A program made the position numbers and the translations under genes. Below the pieces are notes generated by a model. It did no database searches. It had not been told where the DNA came from and worked only from the letters and a program-made list of their open reading frames with translations. From CAZVFX01 sp964626565 (GTDB lineage: Bacteria; Myxococcota_A; UBA9042; CAIXZC01): a stretch of 46,938 bases of DNA. The stretch is from contig CAZVFX010000052.1 of the NCBI GenBank assembly GCA_964626565.1, positions 1 to 46,938 of the forward strand, in the 5' to 3' direction. This document shows positions 8,655-15,701 of this stretch, one piece after another (positions within the stretch are counted from its first letter, which is position 1; every line of letters starts with the position of its first letter).

Positions 8655-10817
8655 ATGCGAGCAGAACTTCTGATCCTTGCCATCGCTGTTTGCGCCCTGG
8701 CCACTCCGGCCTGCTCATCCCAAAACGGGTCACTTCCGCCCCCCGACGTCCACGACAGCACGTCGGGGACAGACCTCCTCGACCTGCAGCCTGAACAAAC
8801 ACCGGAGACAGACCTCACCGACCTGCAGCCTGAACAAACTCCGGGGACAGACCTCTTGGATTTGTGGTCACAAGAAGTGGACGTGACTCCCATGCAGGAG
8901 CTTCCCATTGAACCCTCGCCGGGCTACCTCAGTCGGCAACAGGAGTACCTGGACGCGTGCGCGGCCAGTCACGGACCGGGCACAGGGGGCATTCACGGCC
9001 AGGTCTGTCCCGCATATCTGGGAGAACCGGTAAATCAGGACGCGCTCGACCAGGGATGCGAGAAAATGGACGCCCGGCTGGACACTGCCGATTTCACTGC
9101 TGCGTCCATGTTGCGGCTGCTCTACTTCGACCGGGAGACAGGTGCGTTGACGGAAGAACAACTCGCGCAGGTCGAAGGAACGGTGAAAGGGTTCAAATAC
9201 TGGATCGACCAACCGGGCAAAGACAAGATGTGCTATTGGACGGAGAACCATCAGATCCTCTTCCACTCGGCGGAACTGCTGGCCGGCCAGCTTTTTCCCG
9301 ACGACGAATTCACCAATACCGGGTGGACGGGTGCGGAACACCGCGCCCACGCCGAACCTCTCCTGCTCCGGTGGCTGGATTTCCGGGGACGTTACGGCTT
9401 CTCCGAATGGCACTCCAATGTCTACTTCAACGAGGACATCCCGGCGCTGCTGAACCTGGCGGATTTCGCCGAGAACGACGCCATCCGAGACAAGGCGGTG
9501 ATGGTACTGGACGTCCTGGCCCTCGATATGCTGAACAACTATTACAAAGGGCGCTTCGCAACCGTGCACGGCCGCACCTACCCGAGCAAATTTCTGGACG
9601 GATTGAAGGACTCCACCACCGAAGCTGCCTGGATCATGCTGGGTTTGTCCGAATACGGCTCCACCGGCAATTTCTCGGGCGCTTTTCTGGCCACCAGCAG
9701 CCTCTACTACCCTCCGCCCCTCCTGGAAGAGCTGGCCGCAGAGGTGCTGGATAATCACAGCCATCGCCAGTTGGATAGCGTGGACGTGGCAGACGGCCCC
9801 GAGTTGGGGGTCGGCTATACCGAGCTTGCGGACGTGATCTTCTGGGCCGGGTTGGCCGCGCTGGTCGCACCGGACGTTATCGACGGCACCGCGGCGATCG
9901 CAGAAGAATATGACCTGTGGGACGGGTTCCTTTTCGGCGACATCCCTGAAGAATACATGGGCCTGCTAAAGGCGGTGGCCGGCACGCCCGATCTGAAGAA
10001 ACTTGCTGTTGGCATGGAGCCTGTGGCGCGTGGAATCGCGCTGGAGTCCATGTGCACGTATACCTACCGGACTCCCGACTACCAACTGTCCGGAGCCGAA
10101 GACCACCGGCCCGCTTTCTGGGGATCACAGACTCAAATGTGGCAGGCGACGCTCGACGAGAGCGCCTACGCTTTCACGAGTTTCCCGGCCAACATGGGCG
10201 ACTTGGGCGTCGACTTCGAGTTCGGGGGTGACTGGATCGGTGGCTGGTACCCGAGAATCACTTTCTACAAGAACATCGCGGTTATTCAGTACCGCGCCGG
10301 AGAATTATCACTGTTTGAGGATCTGTTCTCTGCCGACTACACCCACGCCTTTTTTCCGAAGGACGGCTTCGATGAAATCGTTGAAACCGGCGGCTGGTTC
10401 ACCGGCAGAAAGGGGGATGGATACCTGGCGCTTTACTCCCACAATCCGGCTGCCTGGGCCGAAGACAACTCCCATGAACTGGTAGCCCCCGGAACGGAAA
10501 ACGTCTGGCTGGTGGAGTTAGGCAGTGCGGCGGAAAACGGCACCTACAAGGAGTTCGTCAGCGCCCTGGCTCAAGTGGAGGCGACGGTGGGCGAAAAGGT
10601 GTCTTACCAATCCCCTTCCCGGGGTGCGGTGGAGGTCGGCTGGGAAGGTCCCATGCTGGTGGACGGGGTTCCGGTTTCTCCAGCCACGTGCCTTCGCTTC
10701 GACAACAAATTCGTGCATCAGGAATCAGGCTCGCCGATCACGACGGTAACGCTGGGCGACTACGTACTGGAACTGAATTTTGAGAACGGCCAACGACGCT
10801 TGCTGACCCCTCAATAG
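8655..10817 (+). CDS. Large lipoprotein, helical toroid (lyase-like) domain, with a 13-residue linker repeat
   Basis: The ATG at 8655 follows the previous stop by one base and gives a lipoprotein signal ending in ATPAC (Cys20); the longer upstream frame overlaps the previous gene. After the lipobox an Asp-rich linker carries three repeats of about 13 residues containing GTDL or ETDL and DLQPEQTP, encoded by a 39-bp tandem repeat that includes the window's dispersed 12-mer. The rest of the 720 residues is rich in aromatic and Trp-His-Asn segments (YWTENHQILFHS, SEWHSNVYFNEDIP) such as occur in alginate-lyase/heparinase-type (alpha/alpha)6 proteins, followed by a beta-rich C-terminal part. The lyase assignment is tentative. 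Coupling with the GH88/105-like gene supports a role in polysaccharide breakdown. Confidence 0.6.
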   Translation: MRAELLILAIAVCALATPACSSQNGSLPPPDVHDSTSGTDLLDLQPEQTPETDLTDLQPEQTPGTDLLDLWSQEVDVTPMQELPIEPSPGYLSRQQEYLDACAASHGPGTGGIHGQVCPAYLGEPVNQDALDQGCEKMDARLDTADFTAASMLRLLYFDRETGALTEEQLAQVEGTVKGFKYWIDQPGKDKMCYWTENHQILFHSAELLAGQLFPDDEFTNTGWTGAEHRAHAEPLLLRWLDFRGRYGFSEWHSNVYFNEDIPALLNLADFAENDAIRDKAVMVLDVLALDMLNNYYKGRFATVHGRTYPSKFLDGLKDSTTEAAWIMLGLSEYGSTGNFSGAFLATSSLYYPPPLLEELAAEVLDNHSHRQLDSVDVADGPELGVGYTELADVIFWAGLAALVAPDVIDGTAAIAEEYDLWDGFLFGDIPEEYMGLLKAVAGTPDLKKLAVGMEPVARGIALESMCTYTYRTPDYQLSGAEDHRPAFWGSQTQMWQATLDESAYAFTSFPANMGDLGVDFEFGGDWIGGWYPRITFYKNIAVIQYRAGELSLFEDLFSADYTHAFFPKDGFDEIVETGGWFTGRKGDGYLALYSHNPAAWAEDNSHELVAPGTENVWLVELGSAAENGTYKEFVSALAQVEATVGEKVSYQSPSRGAVEVGWEGPMLVDGVPVSPATCLRFDNKFVHQESGSPITTVTLGDYVLELNFENGQRRLLTPQ
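8765..8776 (+). repeat. Dispersed 12-mer GGGGACAGACCT (exact)
   Basis: Sense to the lipoprotein gene, read as G-T-D-L. Confidence 0.85.
8804..8815 (+). repeat. Dispersed 12-mer, one change (GGAGACAGACCT)
   Basis: Second unit of the 39-bp repeat, read as E-T-D-L. Confidence 0.6.
8843..8854 (+). repeat. Dispersed 12-mer GGGGACAGACCT (exact)
   Basis: Third unit of the 39-bp repeat, read as G-T-D-L. Confidence 0.85.
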
Positions 10818-10822
10818 ATAGA

Positions 10823-10852
10823 TTGACGCTGAGCCGGATTTGTGGCTACACT
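10823..10852 (+). promoter_or_regulatory. Predicted sigma70-type promoter of the coiled-coil protein gene
   Basis: TTGACG (10823-10828) and TACACT (10847-10852) are 18 bp apart, just after the preceding stop and about 30 bp before the next start. Confidence 0.45.
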
Positions 10853-10883
10853 GTGCCGCGTCGACTGTGAAAGAATGGAGGAC

Positions 10884-11738
10884 ATGATGATTTTGCTGGA
10901 GAAGACGACTAGACTGGCCGCCACGACGTTGCTGGCCGCGCTGGTTTGCTGGAGTTCCACCGCCCTGGCGCAGGGGAAGCCGGACGCGGACCGGGAAGCC
11001 GCTCGAGAAGCCCGCCGGGCCGCCATGGAAGAACGCAAGAAGCTCAAGGAGCAGCGAGGCGACTTGAAAGCCGCGACCAAGGAGGAGCGGGAACGGCTTC
11101 AAGCCGAACGCAACCGTCTGAAGGCCGAGCGCGAACGCGTGAAGGGAGCAGGGAAGGTGGACCGGGAGCAACTCAAGGCTGAGCGGGAGCGATTGAAAGC
11201 CGAGCGCAAGCGACTCAAGGCCGAGAGGGAGCAGATTGCGGCTGAAAGGGCTCAGATCCGAGCCGAGGCCAAGGCGGGAGAGCTGGACGACGCGACCAAG
11301 GAACGCATCCGCAAACTGCGAGAGCGCGAGCGTGCTCTTGAAGTTGCCGAAAGAGAGCTCAGCCGGGGCAAGGCAGCCCCACGTGACCGTGCCCGGGCAG
11401 GTGCAGATCGCAGCCGGGCCGTGAGGGACAACGAGCGCCTGAAGCGGGCTCGGGAAGCTCGGCGGGCCAAAGGAGCCCGCGGCAAAGGCGACGTTACCGG
11501 CAGACGCCGGGGCCGGAAAGTGCTGTACGAACCTGCCGTCGCTGAGAAGGTCAAGAAGGAGAAGCTCAAGCACATCAAGCGCATGACCCAGATCGACCGG
11601 CTTGAAGAGGTCGCGCGCAAGAACAGAAACATCGAACTGCACGAGAAGATCCGGGACCTTCGCAAGAAGGAGGAAATGCGCCACCGCAAGGCCATGGCCA
11701 AGCTCGCCGGGAGGAAAGACAATGAACGCAAAAAATAG
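10884..11738 (+). CDS. Secreted Lys/Arg/Glu-rich coiled-coil protein
   Basis: The ATGATG at 10884/10887 lies just after GGAGG and opens a signal peptide ending in ALAQG; an earlier ATG at 10875 is possible. Almost all of the remaining 250 residues are charged heptad-like sequence with repeated LKAERERLKAERKRLKAE blocks, predicting a long alpha-helical coiled coil. Near the C-terminus it turns strongly basic (KHRKAMAKLAGRKDNERKK-like). No enzyme motif is visible. The next gene starts inside its 3' end, so the two are probably co-translated. A periplasmic structural or spacer role is possible but not shown. Confidence 0.7.
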   Translation: MMILLEKTTRLAATTLLAALVCWSSTALAQGKPDADREAAREARRAAMEERKKLKEQRGDLKAATKEERERLQAERNRLKAERERVKGAGKVDREQLKAERERLKAERKRLKAEREQIAAERAQIRAEAKAGELDDATKERIRKLRERERALEVAERELSRGKAAPRDRARAGADRSRAVRDNERLKRAREARRAKGARGKGDVTGRRRGRKVLYEPAVAEKVKKEKLKHIKRMTQIDRLEEVARKNRNIELHEKIRDLRKKEEMRHRKAMAKLAGRKDNERKK

Positions 11739-12144
11739 GTTGTTCCCAATGAGACTCTTCGTTGTTGCGCTTTTCGCACTGGGGCTGGCAGGACTCGCCG
11801 GGTGTGGGAAGAAGGGTGAAGAAAAGAAGGCCGCCCCCAAGACGGAAAAAGCTGCGGGCGAAGAGAAAGCAACAGATGAAGAGCCGGCTGCGGAAGAGGA
11901 GCCGGCTGCGGAAGAGGAGCCGGCTGCGGAAGAAGAGCCGGCTGCAGAAGAGGAAGCCGCGGAAGAAGAGGCCGCCGCAGAAGAGCAGCCCGCGGCTGAC
12001 AAGGGCGTCGAGGCGCTCACCTCAAAAGAGGAAAAAGAAGCCACCGAAGGGTTCAAGAAGGAGGCCGCCGAGCAGATCACCGAAGAAAACGCAGCCACTA
12101 AGGCAGACGAACTCCTGAAAGAGATCGAAGCCGACCTCGAATAG
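11722..12144 (+). CDS. Small lipoprotein with EPAAEE repeats
   Basis: Starts at ATG 11722 with GGAGGAAAG upstream, overlapping the end of the coiled-coil gene by 17 bases. The hydrophobic leader ends in LAGC (Cys28); the internal MRLFVV start would give a more usual leader length. After a Lys-rich patch (KKGEEKKAAP) it carries four perfect EPAAEE units and further Glu/Ala runs, then a helical charged tail. The 140-residue protein is strongly acidic while its partner upstream is basic, so the two might bind each other; this is inference. No known domain is recognised. Confidence 0.65.
   Translation: MNAKNRLFPMRLFVVALFALGLAGLAGCGKKGEEKKAAPKTEKAAGEEKATDEEPAAEEEPAAEEEPAAEEEPAAEEEAAEEEAAAEEQPAADKGVEALTSKEEKEATEGFKKEAAEQITEENAATKADELLKEIEADLE
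11881..11952 (+). repeat. 18-bp tandem repeat, four units
   Basis: Units GAGCCGGCTGCGGAAGAG begin at 11881, 11899, 11917 and 11935 with one or two substitutions. They encode EPAAEE and are likely to vary in copy number. Confidence 0.9.
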
Positions 12145-12159
12145 ACTCACCTTTGCAGA

Positions 12160-13395
12160 TTACACAGGAAATGCTCGGCGGATCTGGCGGGCAGCCTGAC
12201 GAAGACGCTCCTCGTTTTCGACGAGTGCGATCCTGACGTATCCTTCGCCATCCTCGCCGAAACCGCGCCCCGGAGCCAGCGCCACTTCAGCCTTCTTCAG
12301 GCACTCCATGGCAAATTCGAGAGAGCCCATCTGCCGGTGGGGTTCCGGAATCTTCGCCCAGACGAACATGGTTGCGCGGGGGCTCTCAATTTCCCAACCA
12401 GCCCTCCCCAACCCCTCGATCAGGCAGTCCCGGCGAGTCGCATAAACCTGGGCCTGCTCCTCCATTTCGTCACGGCAATGCCGCAGCGCGATCACCGTGG
12501 CTATCTGGATCGCTTGAAAGACGCCATAGTCGTAGTACCCCTTGATCGCACCCAACAGCTTGATCATGCCCGGATTACCAGCAACAAAACCGATGCGCCA
12601 CCCGGCCATGTTGAATGCCTTGGACATGGTCATGGTTTCCACACCCACATCTTTGGCTCCGGGCGTCTGCAACAAGCTGGGCGCATCGTAACCGTCGAAA
12701 GTCGTAAGCCCGTATGCGTAGTCGTGAATAACGTAGAACTCGTACCGCTTAGCAAGCTTCACCACTTCTTTGAAGAAGTCCGGTTCAACGGTGCGGGTGG
12801 TCGGATTGTGGGGGAAATTCAAGATCACAATCTTGGGCCGGGGCGAGACCGTGCGGCACATGTCCGCAATCCGGGAGAGTAACGCGTCTTCGCCACCGGT
12901 CATCGAAACGCCGATGACGTTCGCGCCGGCAATGACAGGGCCGTAAATGTGGATGGGAAAAGACGGCGTCGGGGTCAGGGCAACATCACCGGGGCCCAGG
13001 GTAGCCAGACACAAGTGGCTGAACCCCTCCTTCGACCCCAAAGTTGCGATCACTTCCTTCTCCGCTTCCAACTTCACCCCCCACCGCTCCTCGTAGAACC
13101 GGGCGAGGTCTTGCCGCAGATTCAGCACACCTCGGGAATCGGAGTATCGCTGGTTGCGCTTCAGTCCTGCCGCCTCTTGCAGCTTCTCGACGATCAGCGG
13201 CGGCGTCGGATCGTTGGGGTTGCCCATGCCAAGGTCGATAATATCCACCCCGTCCTGGCGCAACTGGTGCTTGAACGCGTTTATCTTGCCGAAAAGATAG
13301 GGCGGCAACCGGTGCATGCGGGCCGCAGCCATGGGCGGCAAATCGATGGCCATGAGGGAATCAACCGACATGCCATTGGGATCATCAATCAACAT
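12160..13395 (-). CDS. alaC: Class I/II aminotransferase, AlaC-like
   Basis: A 411-residue fold-type I PLP aminotransferase, the same length as E. coli AlaC, with which it shares DLGMGNPND-like and GSKEGFSHL segments near the N-terminus, PSFPIHIYGPVIAGA, the FPHNPTT loop, HDYAYG, and the PLP lysine in MSKAFNMAGWRIGF. The family interconverts pyruvate and alanine with glutamate. The start is the ATG at 13395, preceded by GTGAGG; an ATG about 15 codons in is an alternative. It lies just downstream of the thiamine-binding-family gene on the same strand and is convergent with the EPAAEE lipoprotein, with only 15 bp between stops. The exact amino-acid substrate is inferred from family resemblance. 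Confidence 0.85.
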   Translation of the reverse strand: MLIDDPNGMSVDSLMAIDLPPMAAARMHRLPPYLFGKINAFKHQLRQDGVDIIDLGMGNPNDPTPPLIVEKLQEAAGLKRNQRYSDSRGVLNLRQDLARFYEERWGVKLEAEKEVIATLGSKEGFSHLCLATLGPGDVALTPTPSFPIHIYGPVIAGANVIGVSMTGGEDALLSRIADMCRTVSPRPKIVILNFPHNPTTRTVEPDFFKEVVKLAKRYEFYVIHDYAYGLTTFDGYDAPSLLQTPGAKDVGVETMTMSKAFNMAGWRIGFVAGNPGMIKLLGAIKGYYDYGVFQAIQIATVIALRHCRDEMEEQAQVYATRRDCLIEGLGRAGWEIESPRATMFVWAKIPEPHRQMGSLEFAMECLKKAEVALAPGRGFGEDGEGYVRIALVENEERLRQAARQIRRAFPV

Positions 13396-13412
13396 TCAAC
13401 TACCTCACAAGC

Positions 13413-13440
13413 AGCTATCAGCTATCAGCGGTCAGCAATC
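13413..13440. repeat. Heptamer tandem array, four units
   Basis: Consecutive 7-mers AGCTATC, AGCTATC, AGCGGTC and AGCAATC fill most of the 47-bp gap between the aminotransferase gene and its upstream neighbour. A second array of 7-mers with a related pattern lies at 43497. Confidence 0.8.
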
Positions 13441-13442
13441 AT

Positions 13443-13757
13443 CTAGAACCGAGTCAACTTCCGGCCGACCATCTTCTCAACTTTGGCAGTCTTCTCGATG
13501 AGGCCTTTGCTGCGGCCCTCCCGATAGTCCACCTTGAGGGATACCGAGATACGTCCGCAATCCTGCTTCATCCTTTCGAAACAGTCCGACACTACCCCCA
13601 TCACATCATCCCACTCACCTTCCAGAACAGTGCCCATGGGACCTAAGGCGTAGGGTACTCCGGACCGGTCGATAATATCCAACGACCTCGACACATACTT
13701 GCTCAGGCTTTCGCCCTTGTCAAAAGGAGACATGGAAAATTCCAACAGCACCGACAT
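13443..13757 (-). CDS. MTH1187/YqgV-type thiamine-binding-family protein (UPF0045)
   Basis: The 104-residue product starts at 13757 (MSVLLEFSMSPFDKGES), with GGAGGAA correctly placed upstream; the longer frame start is unlikely. The N-terminal beta-strand, the SPxxKGES-like loop, and the LGPMGTVLEGEWDDV segment are typical of the small DUF77/UPF0045 family, ferredoxin-like proteins of which some members bind thiamine or related molecules. It is cytoplasmic, with no signal peptide. It is followed on the same strand by the aminotransferase and a heptamer repeat array lies between them. The family is secure; ligand is not known here. Confidence 0.8.
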   Translation of the reverse strand: MSVLLEFSMSPFDKGESLSKYVSRSLDIIDRSGVPYALGPMGTVLEGEWDDVMGVVSDCFERMKQDCGRISVSLKVDYREGRSKGLIEKTAKVEKMVGRKLTRF

Positions 13758-13814
13758 GGCGTTCCTCCCCGGTTGTCGTCCGGGTCTCATTATGTGGAGT
13801 GTCGGACCCGGCTG

Positions 13815-14714
13815 TCAAACGGAACTGGGGCTGAGGCCCGCATGGAGCGCACTCCGGAAGTCCTTGACGTTGTCGAAACGGCGGTCGGGATCCTTGGCTA
13901 GAGCGGTCGCGAGAAACGTGTCGAGCGAAGCGGGGATGCCCGCGCCCGGCGCCCTGGCGGAGGCCGGCAGCGGCTCCTCCAGGACATGTTTGAGAAGCAG
14001 GCAGATAGAGTGCTTTGAGCGAAACGGCGGTGAACCCGTCACCATTTCGTAGAGCACCGCGGCCAGGGAATAGAGGTCACTCGCCGCGGTAGCCTGCCGT
14101 CCCATGATCTGCTCGGGGCTGAGATAAAGGGGAGTTCCGCAAATGACGTTTCCCGCTTCTGCCGCCTCGCCCGAAACAGGGTCGCTCGTGCTGGCAATGC
14201 CGAAGTCTACCACCCGGGCAACGAGGCATCCCCGAGTTTCCTGCACCATAATATTCTGCGGTTTGATGTCGTTGTGCACGATTCCGTTTTCGTGGGCCTC
14301 CTCAAGGGACTCACAAACCTGCAGTGCGAGCCGAGCGGCCAGCGAGACAGGAAGGGGGCCGTCTTCCTTTAGCACCCTGGAGAGCGGACGGCCATCGACC
14401 AGTTCCATAGCGTAGTACAGGAGGCCTTCCGACGTAACGCCCGCGTCGAACACCGTAACAGTGTGCAAGCTCTTCAGACTGGCGATAGCGCAGGCCTCCT
14501 GAAGAAACCGGAAGCAGGCCGCCTGGTCAGACGCGAGGTTCCTGCGGATCAACTTCACCGCGACCATGCTGTCAAGCAAGTTGTGGCGAGCCCGATAGAC
14601 CTCTCCCATGCCGCCCTTTCCCAGCAAATCGAGAAGCGTGTACCGATCGTCCAGCACATGTCCGGTCATGACACCGTGTGACACGCTGAAAGGTATGGTC
14701 TGGGCTACGCTCAT
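13815..14714 (-). CDS. Soluble Hanks-type Ser/Thr protein kinase (HND variant)
   Basis: The ATG at 14714 has GGAGAAG upstream and gives a 299-residue kinase; the longer frame runs into the intergenic palindrome. It has the Gly-rich loop GKGGMGEVY (32-40), VAVK lysine (Lys54), the catalytic segment HNDIKPQN (147-154) with Asp149, DFG (170-172), GTPLYLSPEQ and subdomains through the RRFDN end. The usual HRD arginine is Asn, so it is a non-RD kinase, which would not need activation-loop phosphorylation in the usual way. No membrane helix or sensor domain follows the kinase. It is divergent from the QHD operon, so it may regulate that operon's products; that is inference. Confidence 0.85.
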   Translation of the reverse strand: MSVAQTIPFSVSHGVMTGHVLDDRYTLLDLLGKGGMGEVYRARHNLLDSMVAVKLIRRNLASDQAACFRFLQEACAIASLKSLHTVTVFDAGVTSEGLLYYAMELVDGRPLSRVLKEDGPLPVSLAARLALQVCESLEEAHENGIVHNDIKPQNIMVQETRGCLVARVVDFGIASTSDPVSGEAAEAGNVICGTPLYLSPEQIMGRQATAASDLYSLAAVLYEMVTGSPPFRSKHSICLLLKHVLEEPLPASARAPGAGIPASLDTFLATALAKDPDRRFDNVKDFRSALHAGLSPSSV

Positions 14715-14857
14715 CACTTCTCCCGGGCAGGGTCCAAAAATCGCCCGCCCTACCCCTGAAAGGCAATAACCCGCCGGGGCCGAATTCGGGGAAGCGGTGC
14801 AGAAAACCGTTCCTGCTTTTTGACGCGCTGCGGCGGCGTAAGAGCCGGTTTCTTCGT

Positions 14858-14885
14858 CCCTACGTTCGTGAAAACGAACGTAGGG
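14858..14885. promoter_or_regulatory. Perfect 28-bp palindrome with GAAA centre, in front of the QHD operon
   Basis: Arms CCCTACGTTCGT (14858-14869) and ACGAACGTAGGG (14874-14885) are exact inverse complements, separated by GAAA, and are followed by TTTGCTTTTT. As RNA this is a 12-bp hairpin with a GNRA loop and U-rich tail, fitting an intrinsic terminator or attenuator on the plus strand. As DNA it could be a dimeric operator, since a possible promoter begins directly after it. Confidence 0.75.
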
Positions 14886-14886
14886 T

Positions 14887-14915
14887 TTGCTTTTTAAGCT
14901 TGAATTGCCTTTAAT
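14887..14915 (+). promoter_or_regulatory. Possible promoter of the QHD operon
   Basis: TTGCTT (14887-14892), 17 bp, TTTAAT (14910-14915). The -35 match is weak and overlaps the hairpin's T-rich tail; the -10 match is good. The operon start is at 14976. Confidence 0.35.
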
Positions 14916-14975
14916 ACGTAGTGACAAACAGATGTAATAAGAAAAGGCCGCACGCCTGAAAAGGGGGAAAGCAGC

Positions 14976-15701
14976 ATGACTCAAATTCGCAACTACTTAC
15001 TACCCGCAGTTCTTCTGGCGGTCCTGGCTGTGGCAGCAGCGCAGCCGGCCCTGGCCCAGGAGACTCGCCGGTCCTGCCTGGCAGACACAGACTGTGAAAT
15101 CGGCGACCTGGACACCATCGGCTGGTGCGTAGAGGACCTGGAGGGAATTACGGGATGCGTGTACGAGTTCATTCCGTGTGACGTCGCTGGTGAGCAGTGT
15201 TCAGCATATCCGGAAGATCCCGGCGTACAGGGGATTTGTGACGTGAACCTGCACTGCTTGCACTGGTACGTACAGCCGGAGCAGATGTCGGCCTTCGACG
15301 CGGATGCTGACGACCGTCCCGACGGAGGAGACGCGGTCGGGCAGCACGACAACGTCGACCCCCTTGCCCAGCACGACACCGAAGATCCGGTCGGGCAACA
15401 CGATGTCAACCCCCACGGCCAGCACGACCTGAGCGGTTTGATGGACCAGCACGATGTTGAAGACCCGGTAGGTCAACACGACACGGGCAGTCCGGTTGAG
15501 CAGCACGACAGCGGAAGTCCGGATGTAGGACAACACGACAGCGACGACCCGATGGGTCAGCACGACGATCAGCTTCTCCCCGTAGTTCTCATCGACCTGA
15601 TATTTGTGAACTGGCCGACCGCAGTGCCGGAAGTCGGCCAGCACGACGGCAACGAGAGGGACGATGAGGACTCAGTTGACTCGAGGGGGGAAGAATCATG
15701 A
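14976..15701 (+). CDS. Secreted protein with ten QHD repeats, first gene of an unknown operon
   Basis: Starts at ATG 14976 after AAGGGGGAAAG. Residues 1-27 form a signal peptide ending PALA-QET. Residues 30-95 contain eight Cys in a compact pattern that suggests a disulfide-bonded module. From about residue 120 the chain has ten QHD tripeptides, mostly in units of eight to ten residues such as VGQHDTEDP, with Asp, Ser and Pro in between; the last lies after a hydrophobic interruption (VVLIDLIFVNW). The regular His-Asp pairs could bind metal ions, which is inference. The tail is acidic. The gene overlaps the next by the four bases ATGA. No family is recognised. Confidence 0.7.
   Translation: MTQIRNYLLPAVLLAVLAVAAAQPALAQETRRSCLADTDCEIGDLDTIGWCVEDLEGITGCVYEFIPCDVAGEQCSAYPEDPGVQGICDVNLHCLHWYVQPEQMSAFDADADDRPDGGDAVGQHDNVDPLAQHDTEDPVGQHDVNPHGQHDLSGLMDQHDVEDPVGQHDTGSPVEQHDSGSPDVGQHDSDDPMGQHDDQLLPVVLIDLIFVNWPTAVPEVGQHDGNERDDEDSVDSRGEES
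15342..15647 (+). repeat. QHD coding repeat region, ten copies
   Basis: CAGCACGAC or CAACACGAC/T recurs ten times in frame, with the first eight copies spaced at about 24-30 bp. Codon choice varies between copies, so the repetition is kept at protein level. Confidence 0.85.

Larger units (their letters stand above)
8765..8862 (+). repeat. 39-bp tandem repeat coding for a lipoprotein linker
   Basis: Units begin at 8765, 8804 and 8843. Each opens with the dispersed 12-mer (the second has GGAGACAGACCT) and the first two continue with CTGCAGCCTGAACAAAC. The third unit diverges after about 17 bp. The repeat stays in frame and encodes an Asp/Leu/Pro/Glu-rich spacer. Confidence 0.8.

Noticed and set aside
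10725..12098. 457-codon minus-strand frame rich in Ser/Ala over the coiled-coil and EPAAEE genes
   Set aside because: Its Ser/Ala runs are the reverse of Glu/Ala repeat codons; both plus-strand genes have good ribosome sites and export signals.
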